From assembly GCF_001720465.1 (NCBI RefSeq), contig NZ_CP017113.1, forward strand, positions 806,001-870,000: a stretch of DNA of 64,000 bases. Reading direction: 5' to 3'. Of the stretch, positions 45,168 through 53,898 are shown piece by piece (positions within the stretch are counted from its first letter, which is position 1; the number at the start of each line of letters is the position of its first letter). The notes below the pieces were generated by a model. It worked only from the letters and a program-made list of their open reading frames with translations. It was not told the origin of the DNA and did no database searches. Origin of the DNA: Porphyrobacter sp. LM 6. Its GTDB lineage: Bacteria; Pseudomonadota; Alphaproteobacteria; Sphingomonadales; Sphingomonadaceae. The position numbers and the translations under genes were made by a program.

Positions 45168-45590
45168 ATGACGATGCTCACCCGTCCGGTCCGTGCGATC
45201 GCGGCCAGCCCGTCCGATCGCCGCACCCAGGCCATGATCACCTATCTACGCCGTGTGGTGCTGCAGGAGCCGGTAACCCACGAGCGCAGCCATGCGATCT
45301 TCGTCGATCGAGACCATGTCTGGCTAGGTGATGCCGCGGTCGGGGCGGGCAGTGCCGGCTCATTGATCCTCCGGATGCGCGGGTTGCTGGGCGAGGCGCT
45401 GCGACTTGATGCGGCTGGCATCATCCTCGCGCACAACCACCCTTCGGGACAATGCCGCCCCAGCGAACGCGATATCTCCGCCACGCGCCGCCTTTGCGAC
45501 ATCGCGAGTGCGCTCGACATCACATTGATCGACCATCTGATTTTTACCGAGGATGCCGCCTACTCGATGCGCGCGGGAGGTCTGTTATGA
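45168..45590 (+). CDS. RadC-like JAB/JAMM domain protein
   Basis: A 140-residue protein containing the JAB metalloprotease-like core of RadC, with the metal motif ILAHNHPSGQCRPSERD near residue 85. The N-terminal HhH part of full-length RadC is absent. RadC function is unsettled (it is not a proven repair protein); short forms are often found in mobile or defence-related loci. Its stop overlaps the ATG of the winged-helix gene (ATGA). Confidence 0.82.
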   Translation: MTMLTRPVRAIAASPSDRRTQAMITYLRRVVLQEPVTHERSHAIFVDRDHVWLGDAAVGAGSAGSLILRMRGLLGEALRLDAAGIILAHNHPSGQCRPSERDISATRRLCDIASALDITLIDHLIFTEDAAYSMRAGGLL

Positions 45591-45982
45591 GCGTGATGTC
45601 GCCCGCAGACGAGTTTCCGGAAAGCGAAATCCTGATCCCCCGCTTTCGCGATGCGGGCGAAGTGACGCTCGACCTGGTCCACCGCGACGGACGGGTGGCC
45701 GACTGCTGGCTGGGGCTGCACCCACGCGAATTTGCGCTGCTTTGGCGGCTGGCCGAACATCCGGGCGAGCGCATGACCCGGCGGCAATTGCTCGCAGACG
45801 TGTGGCGCATCCATTTCGATCCTGAGACGAACAGCGTTGCTGTGCATGTCGCGCGGGTGCGTGCCAAGCTCGACACGTTTGGCCTTGCGCGCCTGATCGC
45901 GACCCATCCGGAAGGCGGCTATTTCCTCGATACACCGCCGATGCGCGATGCCTTCCGCATGATCAGCCCCATGCCGACCTGA
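45587..45982 (+). CDS. Winged-helix (OmpR-type) DNA-binding protein without receiver domain
   Basis: A 131-residue protein with a Trans_reg_C winged helix at about residues 25-120 (LHPREFALLWRLAEHPGERMTRRQLLADVW, VAVHVARVRAKLD). It lacks the receiver domain of normal OmpR regulators. It is translationally coupled to the RadC-like gene through an ATGA overlap, with GGGAGG as ribosome site. The coupled pair is likely one functional unit; its role is unknown. Confidence 0.8.
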   Translation: MSVMSPADEFPESEILIPRFRDAGEVTLDLVHRDGRVADCWLGLHPREFALLWRLAEHPGERMTRRQLLADVWRIHFDPETNSVAVHVARVRAKLDTFGLARLIATHPEGGYFLDTPPMRDAFRMISPMPT

Positions 45983-46061
45983 AGCAGGCACCCCTATGGA
46001 CTTGAGCCGGTGAATCGGTCAGTCATTGCCTCACCAAAATGCCTTGAGGGATCCTGCGCAC

Positions 46062-46880
46062 ATGTCCGCTATCGCCACCACCATCGCCAATGACCGTGTC
46101 GCCATCGAACTGGGCGAAGACGGTGTCGCCGAAGTCCGGTTGGTGCGCCCGGACAAGATGAATGCGCTTGATCCCGAGATGTTTCAGCGCATCATCGAGG
46201 CTGGCAGCGCGCTCCAGCGGATGAAGGGCTTGCGTGCGGTGGTGCTGTCGGGCGAGGGCCGCGCGTTCTGCGCCGGGCTCGACCTGTCGAACTTCTCGCG
46301 AAAGCCGCCCGAAGATGAGCCGAGCCTGACCGAGCGCACCTATGGCAATGCCAACCGTCCGCAGCAGGTGGCGATGCAGTGGCGCAAGCTGCCCGTGCCG
46401 GTGATCGCCGCCGTCCACGGGGTATGTTTCGGCGGTGGCCTCCAGATCGCGAGCGGTGCGGACATCCGCATCGTTCATCCTGAAACGCGGATGGCGATCA
46501 TGGAAATGAAGTGGGGTCTGGTCCCCGATATGGGCGGTTATGTCCTGTGGCGGGGCCTCGTGCGTGACGACGTGCTGCGCGAGCTGATCTATACCAACCG
46601 CGAGTTCACCGGAGCCGAGGCCCAAACCCTCGGGCTGGCGACTTATGTCGACGAGAACCCGCGCGAGCGGGCGCTGGCCATCGCGCGAACGATCGCGCTC
46701 AAAAACCCCCACGCGATCCGCGCTGCCAAGCGGCTGCAGGCCGGGATGTTCGAACGCGGCACTGATGCGATCCTGATGGAAGAGAGCATCGAACAGCACG
46801 CCATCATGCGCACCCGCAACCAGGTGGAAGCGGTGATGGCCGAGATGGAACGCCGCAAACCGAACTTCGAGGATGTGTAA
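46062..46880 (+). CDS. Crotonase / enoyl-CoA hydratase family protein
   Basis: A 272-residue member of the crotonase superfamily. The oxyanion-hole segments are AFCAGLDLSNF and GVCFGGGLQIASGADIRI, followed by MKWGLVPDMGG. The usual hydratase glutamates are not clearly both present, so isomerase or other CoA chemistry is possible. ATG 46062 begins conserved sequence. It is convergent with the thioesterase gene, which suggests a shared acyl-CoA context. Confidence 0.87.
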   Translation: MSAIATTIANDRVAIELGEDGVAEVRLVRPDKMNALDPEMFQRIIEAGSALQRMKGLRAVVLSGEGRAFCAGLDLSNFSRKPPEDEPSLTERTYGNANRPQQVAMQWRKLPVPVIAAVHGVCFGGGLQIASGADIRIVHPETRMAIMEMKWGLVPDMGGYVLWRGLVRDDVLRELIYTNREFTGAEAQTLGLATYVDENPRERALAIARTIALKNPHAIRAAKRLQAGMFERGTDAILMEESIEQHAIMRTRNQVEAVMAEMERRKPNFEDV

Positions 46881-46893
46881 GCGGCGGCTCGGT

Positions 46894-47673
46894 TCAGCCG
46901 AACACAGCCACGCACTGGATTCCGTCGAGCACCTGTTTGCCGTCGGCATCCCACATCCTGAGGCGCTCTGAAGAATAGCCGGCGTCGGCGTGCTGGCTGG
47001 CGTTTTCGGCGAGATACCAGCCATCGCGTGACCGGCTCTCGGGGTCTAGAACGTTGAACGACCAGTTGATCGAACTGATCGGGCCCTGACGCTGCATGAC
47101 CCGCATCGCGCCCGGCGGCATGACGTCGCCCATCAGCACCAGCTTGGCGACCGGATCGAGATCGTGCTCCTCGGTCAGACGTGCCCAGCGGCGGATGGTG
47201 GCGCCGCGGTCCGCACCTTTGATCTGTCCGTGGCGCAGCTCGAAATTCTTGGCGACGAAGCTCGGGGCGAACTTGTGGGTCACTTCCTCGGTCGCCTCCG
47301 GCAGCCCAGGCCAGTCCTCGGGCGGCGGAGAGGGGTGCAGGGCATTGGCCTCGCGGCCTTCGCCGAACAGCCAGAAGGCGCTCAGCGCTACGCGACCTTC
47401 GCTCAGGATCTCGCTGCGGATCTGCGTGACGTTGCGCCCTTGTCTAACGATCTCGGCGGTCAGCTCGATCTCTTCGCCCACCGGCGCGACAAAGGCGATC
47501 TGCCCGGCGCGCAAAGGGGGCAGACCCGGGTATGCGCGCACCGCCATCGTATACGCGACAAGCGCCGAGGCGCCGCCATACAGCGTGCGACCCTGCATCC
47601 AGTCGCTTGCATGGGTAAGGCGGACAGGCCCGGGCTGGCCGGTGACGGGTTCGAGCAGGCTGGCAATCGTCAT
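46894..47673 (-). CDS. Acyl-CoA thioesterase family protein (TesB-like double hotdog)
   Basis: A 259-residue protein with two predicted hotdog domains. The first opens with DWMQGRTLYGGASALVAYTM; the second holds SINWSFNVLDPESRSRDGWYLAENASQHADAGYSSE, shown here only for orientation by its start and end. This layout matches the TesB-like acyl-CoA thioesterase group. ATG 47673 starts the conserved region (MTIASLLEPVTG). Confidence 0.82.
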   Translation of the reverse strand: MTIASLLEPVTGQPGPVRLTHASDWMQGRTLYGGASALVAYTMAVRAYPGLPPLRAGQIAFVAPVGEEIELTAEIVRQGRNVTQIRSEILSEGRVALSAFWLFGEGREANALHPSPPPEDWPGLPEATEEVTHKFAPSFVAKNFELRHGQIKGADRGATIRRWARLTEEHDLDPVAKLVLMGDVMPPGAMRVMQRQGPISSINWSFNVLDPESRSRDGWYLAENASQHADAGYSSERLRMWDADGKQVLDGIQCVAVFG

Positions 47674-47812
47674 GCGCTTGCCATGCCTTCTGATGCGCGT
47701 CCGGTCTAGACTGACGTTAGGGAAGGTCGCCCAGCCAATCACAGATTGCCAAGCTGCCGCCGAATCGCTAGTGCGCGCGCTCTGTCCGGCAAGCCTTGGC
47801 CCCGGATGGCTC

Positions 47813-47886
47813 GGCCCGATGGCGGAGTGGTTACGCAGAGGACTGCAAATCCTTGCACGCCGGTTCGATTCCGGCTCGGGCCTCCA
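47813..47886 (+). tRNA. tRNA-Cys (GCA anticodon)
   Basis: A 74-nt cloverleaf including CCA. Acceptor GGCCCGA pairs with TCGGGCC. The anticodon stem GAGGA/TCCTT has loop CTGCAAA (anticodon GCA). The T arm is GCCGG-TTCGATT-CCGGC. Confidence 0.96.
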
Positions 47887-47936
47887 CCTTTGCATTGCGC
47901 GCGCCGCTTGCCGGAATTAGGCAGCACGCGCTGGAT

Positions 47937-48012
47937 GCCGCTTTAGCTCAGTTGGTAGAGCACATCATTCGTAATGATGGGGTCACGTGTTCGAGTCACG
48001 TAAGCGGCACCA
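47937..48012 (+). tRNA. tRNA-Thr (CGU anticodon)
   Basis: A 76-nt cloverleaf including CCA. Acceptor GCCGCTT pairs with AAGCGGC. The anticodon stem CATCA/TGATG has loop TTCGTAA (anticodon CGT). The T arm is CACGTG-side GTGTTCGAGTCAC. It lies 50 bp after tRNA-Cys and may share its transcript. Confidence 0.95.
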
Positions 48013-48060
48013 CCTTTCCGTGAGCCGGGCGCGTCTGAATTCGCGCCGCATTCTGCGGGC

Positions 48061-48897
48061 CTAGTCAAAGCCGAGGCAGACCCGTCCCTGACTTTGGCCG
48101 CCGCTATCACAGCCGAATTGCTGGTCGGTGGCGGGATCGCGATCGAAGGTGCGGTCACGGCCCGGCAGCGGATGCGGGCCAAGCAGATCGCGCAAGGACA
48201 TGATGCCGCGTTGCGACAGCGTGAAGGGGCCGATCGGGGCCTGACCCTTGCCCGGCACGAACAGCGCAAGCCCGGCATCCTCCAGGGGGATCACCTGATC
48301 GCCCACGGTCACGTCGATCGCGCCGCGCTGCACGCCTTGTGCGTTGCGGCCCGGTCCGCGCAACACGATCAGGCTGGCGGTTTCCGGATCTGCCGTATTG
48401 TTGCGATCTATGATGCCTTCGCGCCGCGCAATTTCGATGGCGTCCTCGCCCACAACCCCTTCGATGATCGTGCCGCGAATGCCGATCGAGGCGACCGGGG
48501 TCTTGATCGACGATCCCTCGCGCCCCTTCTTCAGCGCACGTCCGGACATGAAGCGGAAGGCGCCCTTGGCCACGGAAGCGCTGACGGAACTGGCATCGCT
48601 GGCGGGATCGAAAACGAAGCGATCGATCTTTACCCGCGCATTGGCGCCGACGGTGAAGCTCGTCTTGTCGAGCAGCAGAAGCTGGGTCATGCTGCTTTTG
48701 CCGGTCACGATGTCATTGCCGATGGCAATTCGTTCGCGGACCGCGGCCTTGTGCAGTACGGGATTGGCGGCGGTGGTCACCCGCACATCATTGCGCACCA
48801 CGGCGGTGATGCCGACATTCTGGGCCAGGGCAATGGCCGGGACGATTGCTACGGAAAGCGCTGCAACGAGCGCGACCTTGCGGGTGATTGATGTCAT
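48061..48897 (-). CDS. FecR domain-containing exported protein
   Basis: A 278-residue protein with a signal peptide (MTSITRKVALVAALSVAIVP...ALAQ) and a FecR domain around residues 45-160 (LLLLDKTSFTVGANARVKID, TPVASIGIRGTIIEG). Stand-alone periplasmic FecR proteins without an anti-sigma helix often accompany TPR/barrel and CHASE2-cyclase genes, as here. ATG 48897 fits AAAGG at 9-base spacing. It starts 14 bp after the barrel gene on the same strand. Confidence 0.85.
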   Translation of the reverse strand: MTSITRKVALVAALSVAIVPAIALAQNVGITAVVRNDVRVTTAANPVLHKAAVRERIAIGNDIVTGKSSMTQLLLLDKTSFTVGANARVKIDRFVFDPASDASSVSASVAKGAFRFMSGRALKKGREGSSIKTPVASIGIRGTIIEGVVGEDAIEIARREGIIDRNNTADPETASLIVLRGPGRNAQGVQRGAIDVTVGDQVIPLEDAGLALFVPGKGQAPIGPFTLSQRGIMSLRDLLGPHPLPGRDRTFDRDPATDQQFGCDSGGQSQGRVCLGFD

Positions 48898-48911
48898 GCC
48901 AGCCATCCTTT

Positions 48912-50141
48912 TCAAAACCGCCAAACCAGCATCAGGTCGCCGCCAAAGCTTCCATAAGCATCGATGAATTCGGAATTTTCGTCGCGCGAGCGGTATCGCA
49001 GTGCCGTTTCGACAAACAGGCTGCGCCCGATCAGCGGCACCCCGATCGCGCCGCGCGCAAAGAACCGGAGCTGGCGCCTATCCTCGAAAAATTCGGCGTT
49101 GTGGAAGTCGACGTGGCGCAATGTCGCGGAAACCTTGCCATAGACGCCGTTCGTTTCGAGCGGGAATTCCGCACCTGCGGCAAGCCGGAAGGCATCATAG
49201 CCGAAGAATTCGAATGGCGCTTCCTTGGTCTCGGCGGCGATGGCCACGAAATAGGAGCTCAGCAAGGTGGGGTGGTGCTCGTAGATGAGCTCGCCGGTAT
49301 AGTGCCACCCATCGTAATTCGAGACGACGAATTCTTCATCGACCGCCTCAAGGCGCAGGGACAGCCGGCCGCTGTTCCCTATGCGCAAGCTCGCGCTCGC
49401 TTCGGCACCGAGCGCTGTCAGATATTCGGCGTCGGCGATCCGGCCGTGACGGACCAGCACGCCGGCAGTCAGCAGGCTTCGACCGGTTTCGGCCCCGATG
49501 CCCAGCGCAGCGTCGCCGAATTGATAATCGGTTCCCGGCCCCGAAAGGGGGTTCAGTGTCTGGGCGAACAGGTCCCCGTAGACGAACGCGTCGCCAAGCG
49601 GGATCTGGGCCGCAATCTGGCTCTGGGCGACGAAGGCCAATCCGTCTCTCGAAGCCGGAGCAAAGAATGGCGAGGTGTTGATTTCGCCAAACGCGTCCTC
49701 GTCGTAGGAGAGGCCGACGCTGATCTTGCCGCCGATCCGGCCGGTGCGGCGCGTTGCAGTTTTGAAATCGTCGCCGCAGGCAGTGACCATTTGCTCCCAT
49801 GCGTCACCGGAGGTCGGGCGAGAGCGCAGCGCCCCGAGTTCGATACGCGCCAGTTCGCGGTCATCGAGGCGGCAAAGCAGCCTGACATAGGCGAGGCGCA
49901 CATTATCAGCCTCGGGCTGATCGAGCAGCGCGCGCTCCAGTGTCGAGGCTGCTCCGAGGAGATCGCCCTCGGCTTCCTGCGCGGACGCCGTTGCAAGTGC
50001 GGTCTCTGGCCGCTCGGCAGCGGCGCTCAGCGCGTCGAGCGCGTCGTCGGCACCGGCATCCTGCGCAAGCGCTGCCGGGGCATGGAATGCCAGCCCGGTT
50101 ACGGAAATCGCCAGCGCCACACGCTTGCAAAGTCGCTGCAT
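48912..50141 (-). CDS. Outer-membrane protein with TPR and C-terminal beta-barrel
   Basis: A 409-residue exported protein. A signal peptide (residues 1-27, ending ALAQ) is followed by TPR-like helices (LGAASTLERALLDQPEADNV). From about residue 130 to the terminal phenylalanine, alternating amphipathic strands predict a beta-barrel (FGGDLMLVWRF at the end, a typical outer-membrane C-terminus). The layout resembles SLAM/DUF560-type proteins. ATG 50141 has GGGGGAG at 5-base spacing. It leads the FecR gene and is divergent from the cyclase. Confidence 0.72.
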   Translation of the reverse strand: MQRLCKRVALAISVTGLAFHAPAALAQDAGADDALDALSAAAERPETALATASAQEAEGDLLGAASTLERALLDQPEADNVRLAYVRLLCRLDDRELARIELGALRSRPTSGDAWEQMVTACGDDFKTATRRTGRIGGKISVGLSYDEDAFGEINTSPFFAPASRDGLAFVAQSQIAAQIPLGDAFVYGDLFAQTLNPLSGPGTDYQFGDAALGIGAETGRSLLTAGVLVRHGRIADAEYLTALGAEASASLRIGNSGRLSLRLEAVDEEFVVSNYDGWHYTGELIYEHHPTLLSSYFVAIAAETKEAPFEFFGYDAFRLAAGAEFPLETNGVYGKVSATLRHVDFHNAEFFEDRRQLRFFARGAIGVPLIGRSLFVETALRYRSRDENSEFIDAYGSFGGDLMLVWRF

Positions 50142-50279
50142 CGACACTCCCCCTATGTCCGGAGCGGACACTAGCACAGCAATCTCTTCACAGCCAGTGC
50201 GCGACAAGATGCTTCGGGTTTACCCTTGGGCAATCGCTTTGCTAAGCTACAGTCGGGCGGATGGGGAGTAGGGGCGGGC

Positions 50280-52514
50280 GTGTTCGGGATCAGAGCCTTT
50301 TTCAAGAGCACCGGCTTTGCCGGTGTGCTTGCGCTGGCGCTGATCTTTCTGATCCAGCTTAATTATACCCAGTCGCTTTCGGCGCTCGGCAACCTCGTTT
50401 TCGATGCCTATGCCCGTGCCCAGCCCCGCGCATATGAACCCGCGCCGGTGCGGGTGGTTGATATCGACGAGGAATCCTTGAGGCGCGAAGGACAGTGGCC
50501 GTGGTCCCGCCCCGTGGTCGGCCGGCTGCTCCAGCGTCTGACCGATGCGGGCGCGGCGACGATTGCGCTCGATATCGTCTTTTCCGAAGCCGACCGCACC
50601 TCGCCAGCCTTGATCGCGAATGATCTTGCCAAACAAGGCGCGGACCCTGCGGCGGTCGAAATGCTGCGCGGTTTGCCCGATAATGATCAACGTTTCGCTG
50701 AGGCGTTGTCGCAGATGCCCGTGGTGAACGGCTTTTTCCTGACCTACGATCCGCTGCACACCACTGCTGTGCCGATTGCGGGCATCGCGATTTCCGGATC
50801 GGCGCATACCGAAGCCATACCTCAATATTCCAATGCGGTGCTGCCCCTCGCACCGCTCGACGCGGCGGCGCAGGGTAGAGGCTTCCTCACCTTGAGCGGC
50901 GATGACGACGGGATCGTGCGCCGCGCGCCGTTGCTGGCGCGGCAGGGCGACCAGATCCTTCCCGCGCTTTCGATCGAGGCCTTGCGCGTGGCTCAGGGCG
51001 CAGGTTCGGTGCTGGTCAAAATGAGCGACGGCAGCGGCAACATCGCCGCCGGCGCAGACCCCGGCGTCGTGTCGCTGAAGGTCGGAGAATTTGAGATCCC
51101 TACGACGCGGGCGGGCGAACTTTGGATGCATTACACCGATCCGGTGCCGGAACGGATCATTCCGGCCTGGAAGGTGCTCGACCCCGCCACTTCGGACGCC
51201 GAGCTGGCAAGCCTGTTCGAAGGACAGATCGTGCTGGTTGGCACAGGAGCCATCGGTTTGCGCGATCTGGTGGCGACGCCGCTACGCGAACGCGAGCTGG
51301 GTGTGATGGTTCACGCGCAGGCGATCGAGCAAGCCATCCTCGGCAAATTCCTGACGCGGCCCGACTGGGCGGAAGGGCTGGAACGCACACTGGTGCTGCT
51401 GACCGGCCTTGCGCTGCTGCTGCTCCTGCCACGGCTCGGGGCGAGTGGCGGCGCGGTGTTGGGGTTGGCAATGATCCTGTTGGTCAGCGCCGGAAGTTGG
51501 TGGGCCTTCAGCGAGAAGCGCTTCCTGCTTGACCCGACCTTTCCGGTGCTGGCGATCCTTGCGGTCTACATCACTGTGACCGTGCTCGATTATTACCGCG
51601 AGGAGCAGGCGCGCAGCTACATCCATCAGGCCTTCGATCGCTATCTCTCGCCCGAACTGGTCAAGCGCATTGTGGCCGATCCGCACCAGCTCGATCTGGG
51701 CGGCGAGGAACGCGACATGACGGTGCTGTTCTGCGACATCCGCAGCTTCTCGCGCATCTCGGAAAAGCTCGAACCGAAGGCGATTATTGCCTTCCTGATC
51801 GGGTTCCTGACCCCGATGTGCGACATCCTGCTCGACCGCAAGGCGACGATCGACAAGTTCATCGGCGACGCCATCCTCGCCTTCTGGAACGCTCCGCTCG
51901 ACGACCCTGACCAGCACGTCAACGCGGCCCGCGCGGCGCTGGCGATGCATGAGCGGCTGAAGCAGCTCAATGCGGAGATGCCCGGGCGCAAGGACCAGAC
52001 CTGGCCCGGCGATGTGGCGATCGGGATCGGGCTCAATTCCGGTCCGTGCTGCGTCGGCAACATGGGTTCAGCCCAGCGCCTATCCTATTCGATCATCGGT
52101 GATGCGGTGAACCTCGCCTCGCGGATCGAGGGTCTGACGAAATATTATGGCGTCGGGATCGCGATGGGCAGTGCGCTCCAGCGCCGGCTGCCCGGCTTTG
52201 CTGCGGTCGAGCTTGATCTGGTGCGGGTGGTAGGCCGCGATACGCCCGAAGCGGTCTACGCTCTGCTGGGAGACGAAGCGCTGGCGCAGGACGGCGCGTT
52301 CCAGTCTTTTGCCGAGGGTCATGCGGCGATGCTGGCCGCCTATCGCGCAAGGGATTGGGATAGCACCAACCGCTTGCTTGACGAATGGGGGGCGCAGGCG
52401 GAAGCTCTGGGCTTGGGAATGCTGTATGCGATGTACCGCGAACGCGTGGCACAATTGCAGAGCGCGCCGCCACCGGACGATTGGGACGGCGTGTTCGCCG
52501 CCAACGAGAAATAG
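50280..52514 (+). CDS. CHASE2 domain-containing adenylate/guanylate cyclase
   Basis: A 744-residue membrane signalling enzyme. One N-terminal helix is followed by a periplasmic CHASE2 domain (about residues 30-340), three transmembrane helices (about 370-440), and a class III cyclase domain (about 480-660). Metal-binding aspartates are in VLFCDIRSFSRISEKL and the transition-state region in DKFIGDAILAFWNAP. The start is the GTG at 50280, with AGGGG 5 bases upstream. It would make cAMP (or cGMP) in response to a periplasmic signal. Its stop is 25 bp before the first multiheme cytochrome gene. Confidence 0.9.
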   Translation: MFGIRAFFKSTGFAGVLALALIFLIQLNYTQSLSALGNLVFDAYARAQPRAYEPAPVRVVDIDEESLRREGQWPWSRPVVGRLLQRLTDAGAATIALDIVFSEADRTSPALIANDLAKQGADPAAVEMLRGLPDNDQRFAEALSQMPVVNGFFLTYDPLHTTAVPIAGIAISGSAHTEAIPQYSNAVLPLAPLDAAAQGRGFLTLSGDDDGIVRRAPLLARQGDQILPALSIEALRVAQGAGSVLVKMSDGSGNIAAGADPGVVSLKVGEFEIPTTRAGELWMHYTDPVPERIIPAWKVLDPATSDAELASLFEGQIVLVGTGAIGLRDLVATPLRERELGVMVHAQAIEQAILGKFLTRPDWAEGLERTLVLLTGLALLLLLPRLGASGGAVLGLAMILLVSAGSWWAFSEKRFLLDPTFPVLAILAVYITVTVLDYYREEQARSYIHQAFDRYLSPELVKRIVADPHQLDLGGEERDMTVLFCDIRSFSRISEKLEPKAIIAFLIGFLTPMCDILLDRKATIDKFIGDAILAFWNAPLDDPDQHVNAARAALAMHERLKQLNAEMPGRKDQTWPGDVAIGIGLNSGPCCVGNMGSAQRLSYSIIGDAVNLASRIEGLTKYYGVGIAMGSALQRRLPGFAAVELDLVRVVGRDTPEAVYALLGDEALAQDGAFQSFAEGHAAMLAAYRARDWDSTNRLLDEWGAQAEALGLGMLYAMYRERVAQLQSAPPPDDWDGVFAANEK

Positions 52515-52539
52515 CGGCGCGATGGAGGGAGCGAGGGGA

Positions 52540-53898
52540 ATGGCCGAAGAGCCCAGACCGCACCGCAAGGGGCCGGGGCGGATGCTCGCCGCGATCCTCA
52601 TGCTCGCGCTGCTGCCCGCTTCGCAGGCCAGCGGTAATGCCCGGTACGAAGGTGTGGCGACCTGTGCCGGATCGACCTGCCATGGCCGGGCCGAGGGCAA
52701 TGGTGCGGTCGTGCGGCAGGATGAAATCGCCACCTGGCAATCGCCTTCCTCCGCCAGCGGCGCGCATAGCCGCGCCTATGCCGTGCTAGCGAGCGAGCGT
52801 GGCCGCCAGATCGCAGCGAGCCTCGGGCTCGGATCGGCGACGGCTGCTCCGGCCTGCCTCGGCTGCCATGCGACCTATGCCCCCGCCGAGCGGCGCGGTG
52901 AGCGTTTCCTGCTGTCCGACGGGGTCGGGTGCGAAAGCTGCCACGGCGCATCGGGTGGCTGGCTGCCGCTGCATTACGCGCTTCCCGCTACCCATGCCTC
53001 GAACGTGTCGGCCGGACTGGTGCCGCTCGAAAATCCGCAGGCGCGCGCACGTGTATGCCTCGATTGCCATTACGGATCGGACAAACCCGGCCAGTTCGTC
53101 ACCCATTCGATGATGGCGGCGGGGCACCCGCGCATCTCGTTCGAGCTCGATCTGTTCAGCGCCTTGCAACAGCACCATGATGACGATGCCGATTATGCCG
53201 CGCGCAAGGGCGGCGTGGACAGCGTGCGGATGTGGGCTGTTGGTCAAGCCGAGGCGGTGCGCCGCTCGACCAGCCTGTTCGCCCAGCCGCGCTTTGCCAT
53301 GCGCGGGATGTTCCCCGAATTCACCTTCTACGATTGCCACTCCTGCCATCGTAACATCACCGACGGGCCGCGCCGCAAGCTGACCTTCGAGACCAATCCG
53401 GGCCGCCCGATCCCATTCGGCAGCCCGCCCTTCAACGACGAGAACATCATCATGCTCTCGGCCGTGGCGAGGGCGCTGGCACCGGGTCAGGCCGAGGGCT
53501 TCCTCGCCGCCAGCCGCGATTTCCATGCCGCAATGGGCCGTGACGGCGCGGGCGCGCGCGAAGCTGCCACGGCGCTCGGACGACGGGCAGCGGCGCTGTC
53601 GGACAGCCTCGCTGCATCGGGCGGCGGCAATGCCTTTTCGGTGGTCCGGCTGATTGCCGACCGGGCAACATCGGCGCGATTTACCGATTATGCCGGATCG
53701 GTGCAGGCGGTGATGGCGATCGACACCCTGCTCAACGCGCTGGTGCGCGAAGGACGGATCACGGTGGGAGCCGCTGCCGGTATCCGCGCCGACATCAACC
53801 GCGCCTATGCGGCGGTTGACGATCCCAATTCCTACCGCCCGGCCCAGTTCCGCAGCGCGCTTGGTGCCGCAGCACAGGCGATCGGGACGCTGCAATGA
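52540..53898 (+). CDS. Pentaheme periplasmic cytochrome c (cytochrome c554-like)
   Basis: A 452-residue exported multiheme cytochrome. The signal peptide spans about residues 15-30. Five heme sites are seen: an unusual CX4CH (CAGSTCH, residues 42-48), then CLGCH (106), CESCH (131), CLDCH (173) and CHSCH (266). The spacing and HPRISFEL segment recall the c554/octaheme family. The C-terminal 180 residues are helical and heme-free. ATG 52540 is chosen (ATG 52522 also in frame). The stop overlaps the next gene's ATG by 4 bp. Confidence 0.85.
   Translation: MAEEPRPHRKGPGRMLAAILMLALLPASQASGNARYEGVATCAGSTCHGRAEGNGAVVRQDEIATWQSPSSASGAHSRAYAVLASERGRQIAASLGLGSATAAPACLGCHATYAPAERRGERFLLSDGVGCESCHGASGGWLPLHYALPATHASNVSAGLVPLENPQARARVCLDCHYGSDKPGQFVTHSMMAAGHPRISFELDLFSALQQHHDDDADYAARKGGVDSVRMWAVGQAEAVRRSTSLFAQPRFAMRGMFPEFTFYDCHSCHRNITDGPRRKLTFETNPGRPIPFGSPPFNDENIIMLSAVARALAPGQAEGFLAASRDFHAAMGRDGAGAREAATALGRRAAALSDSLAASGGGNAFSVVRLIADRATSARFTDYAGSVQAVMAIDTLLNALVREGRITVGAAAGIRADINRAYAAVDDPNSYRPAQFRSALGAAAQAIGTLQ

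Noticed and set aside
47813..48012. tRNA genes as an integration site of a genomic island
   Set aside because: No integrase gene, no repeated tRNA 3' end and no change in gene character nearby.
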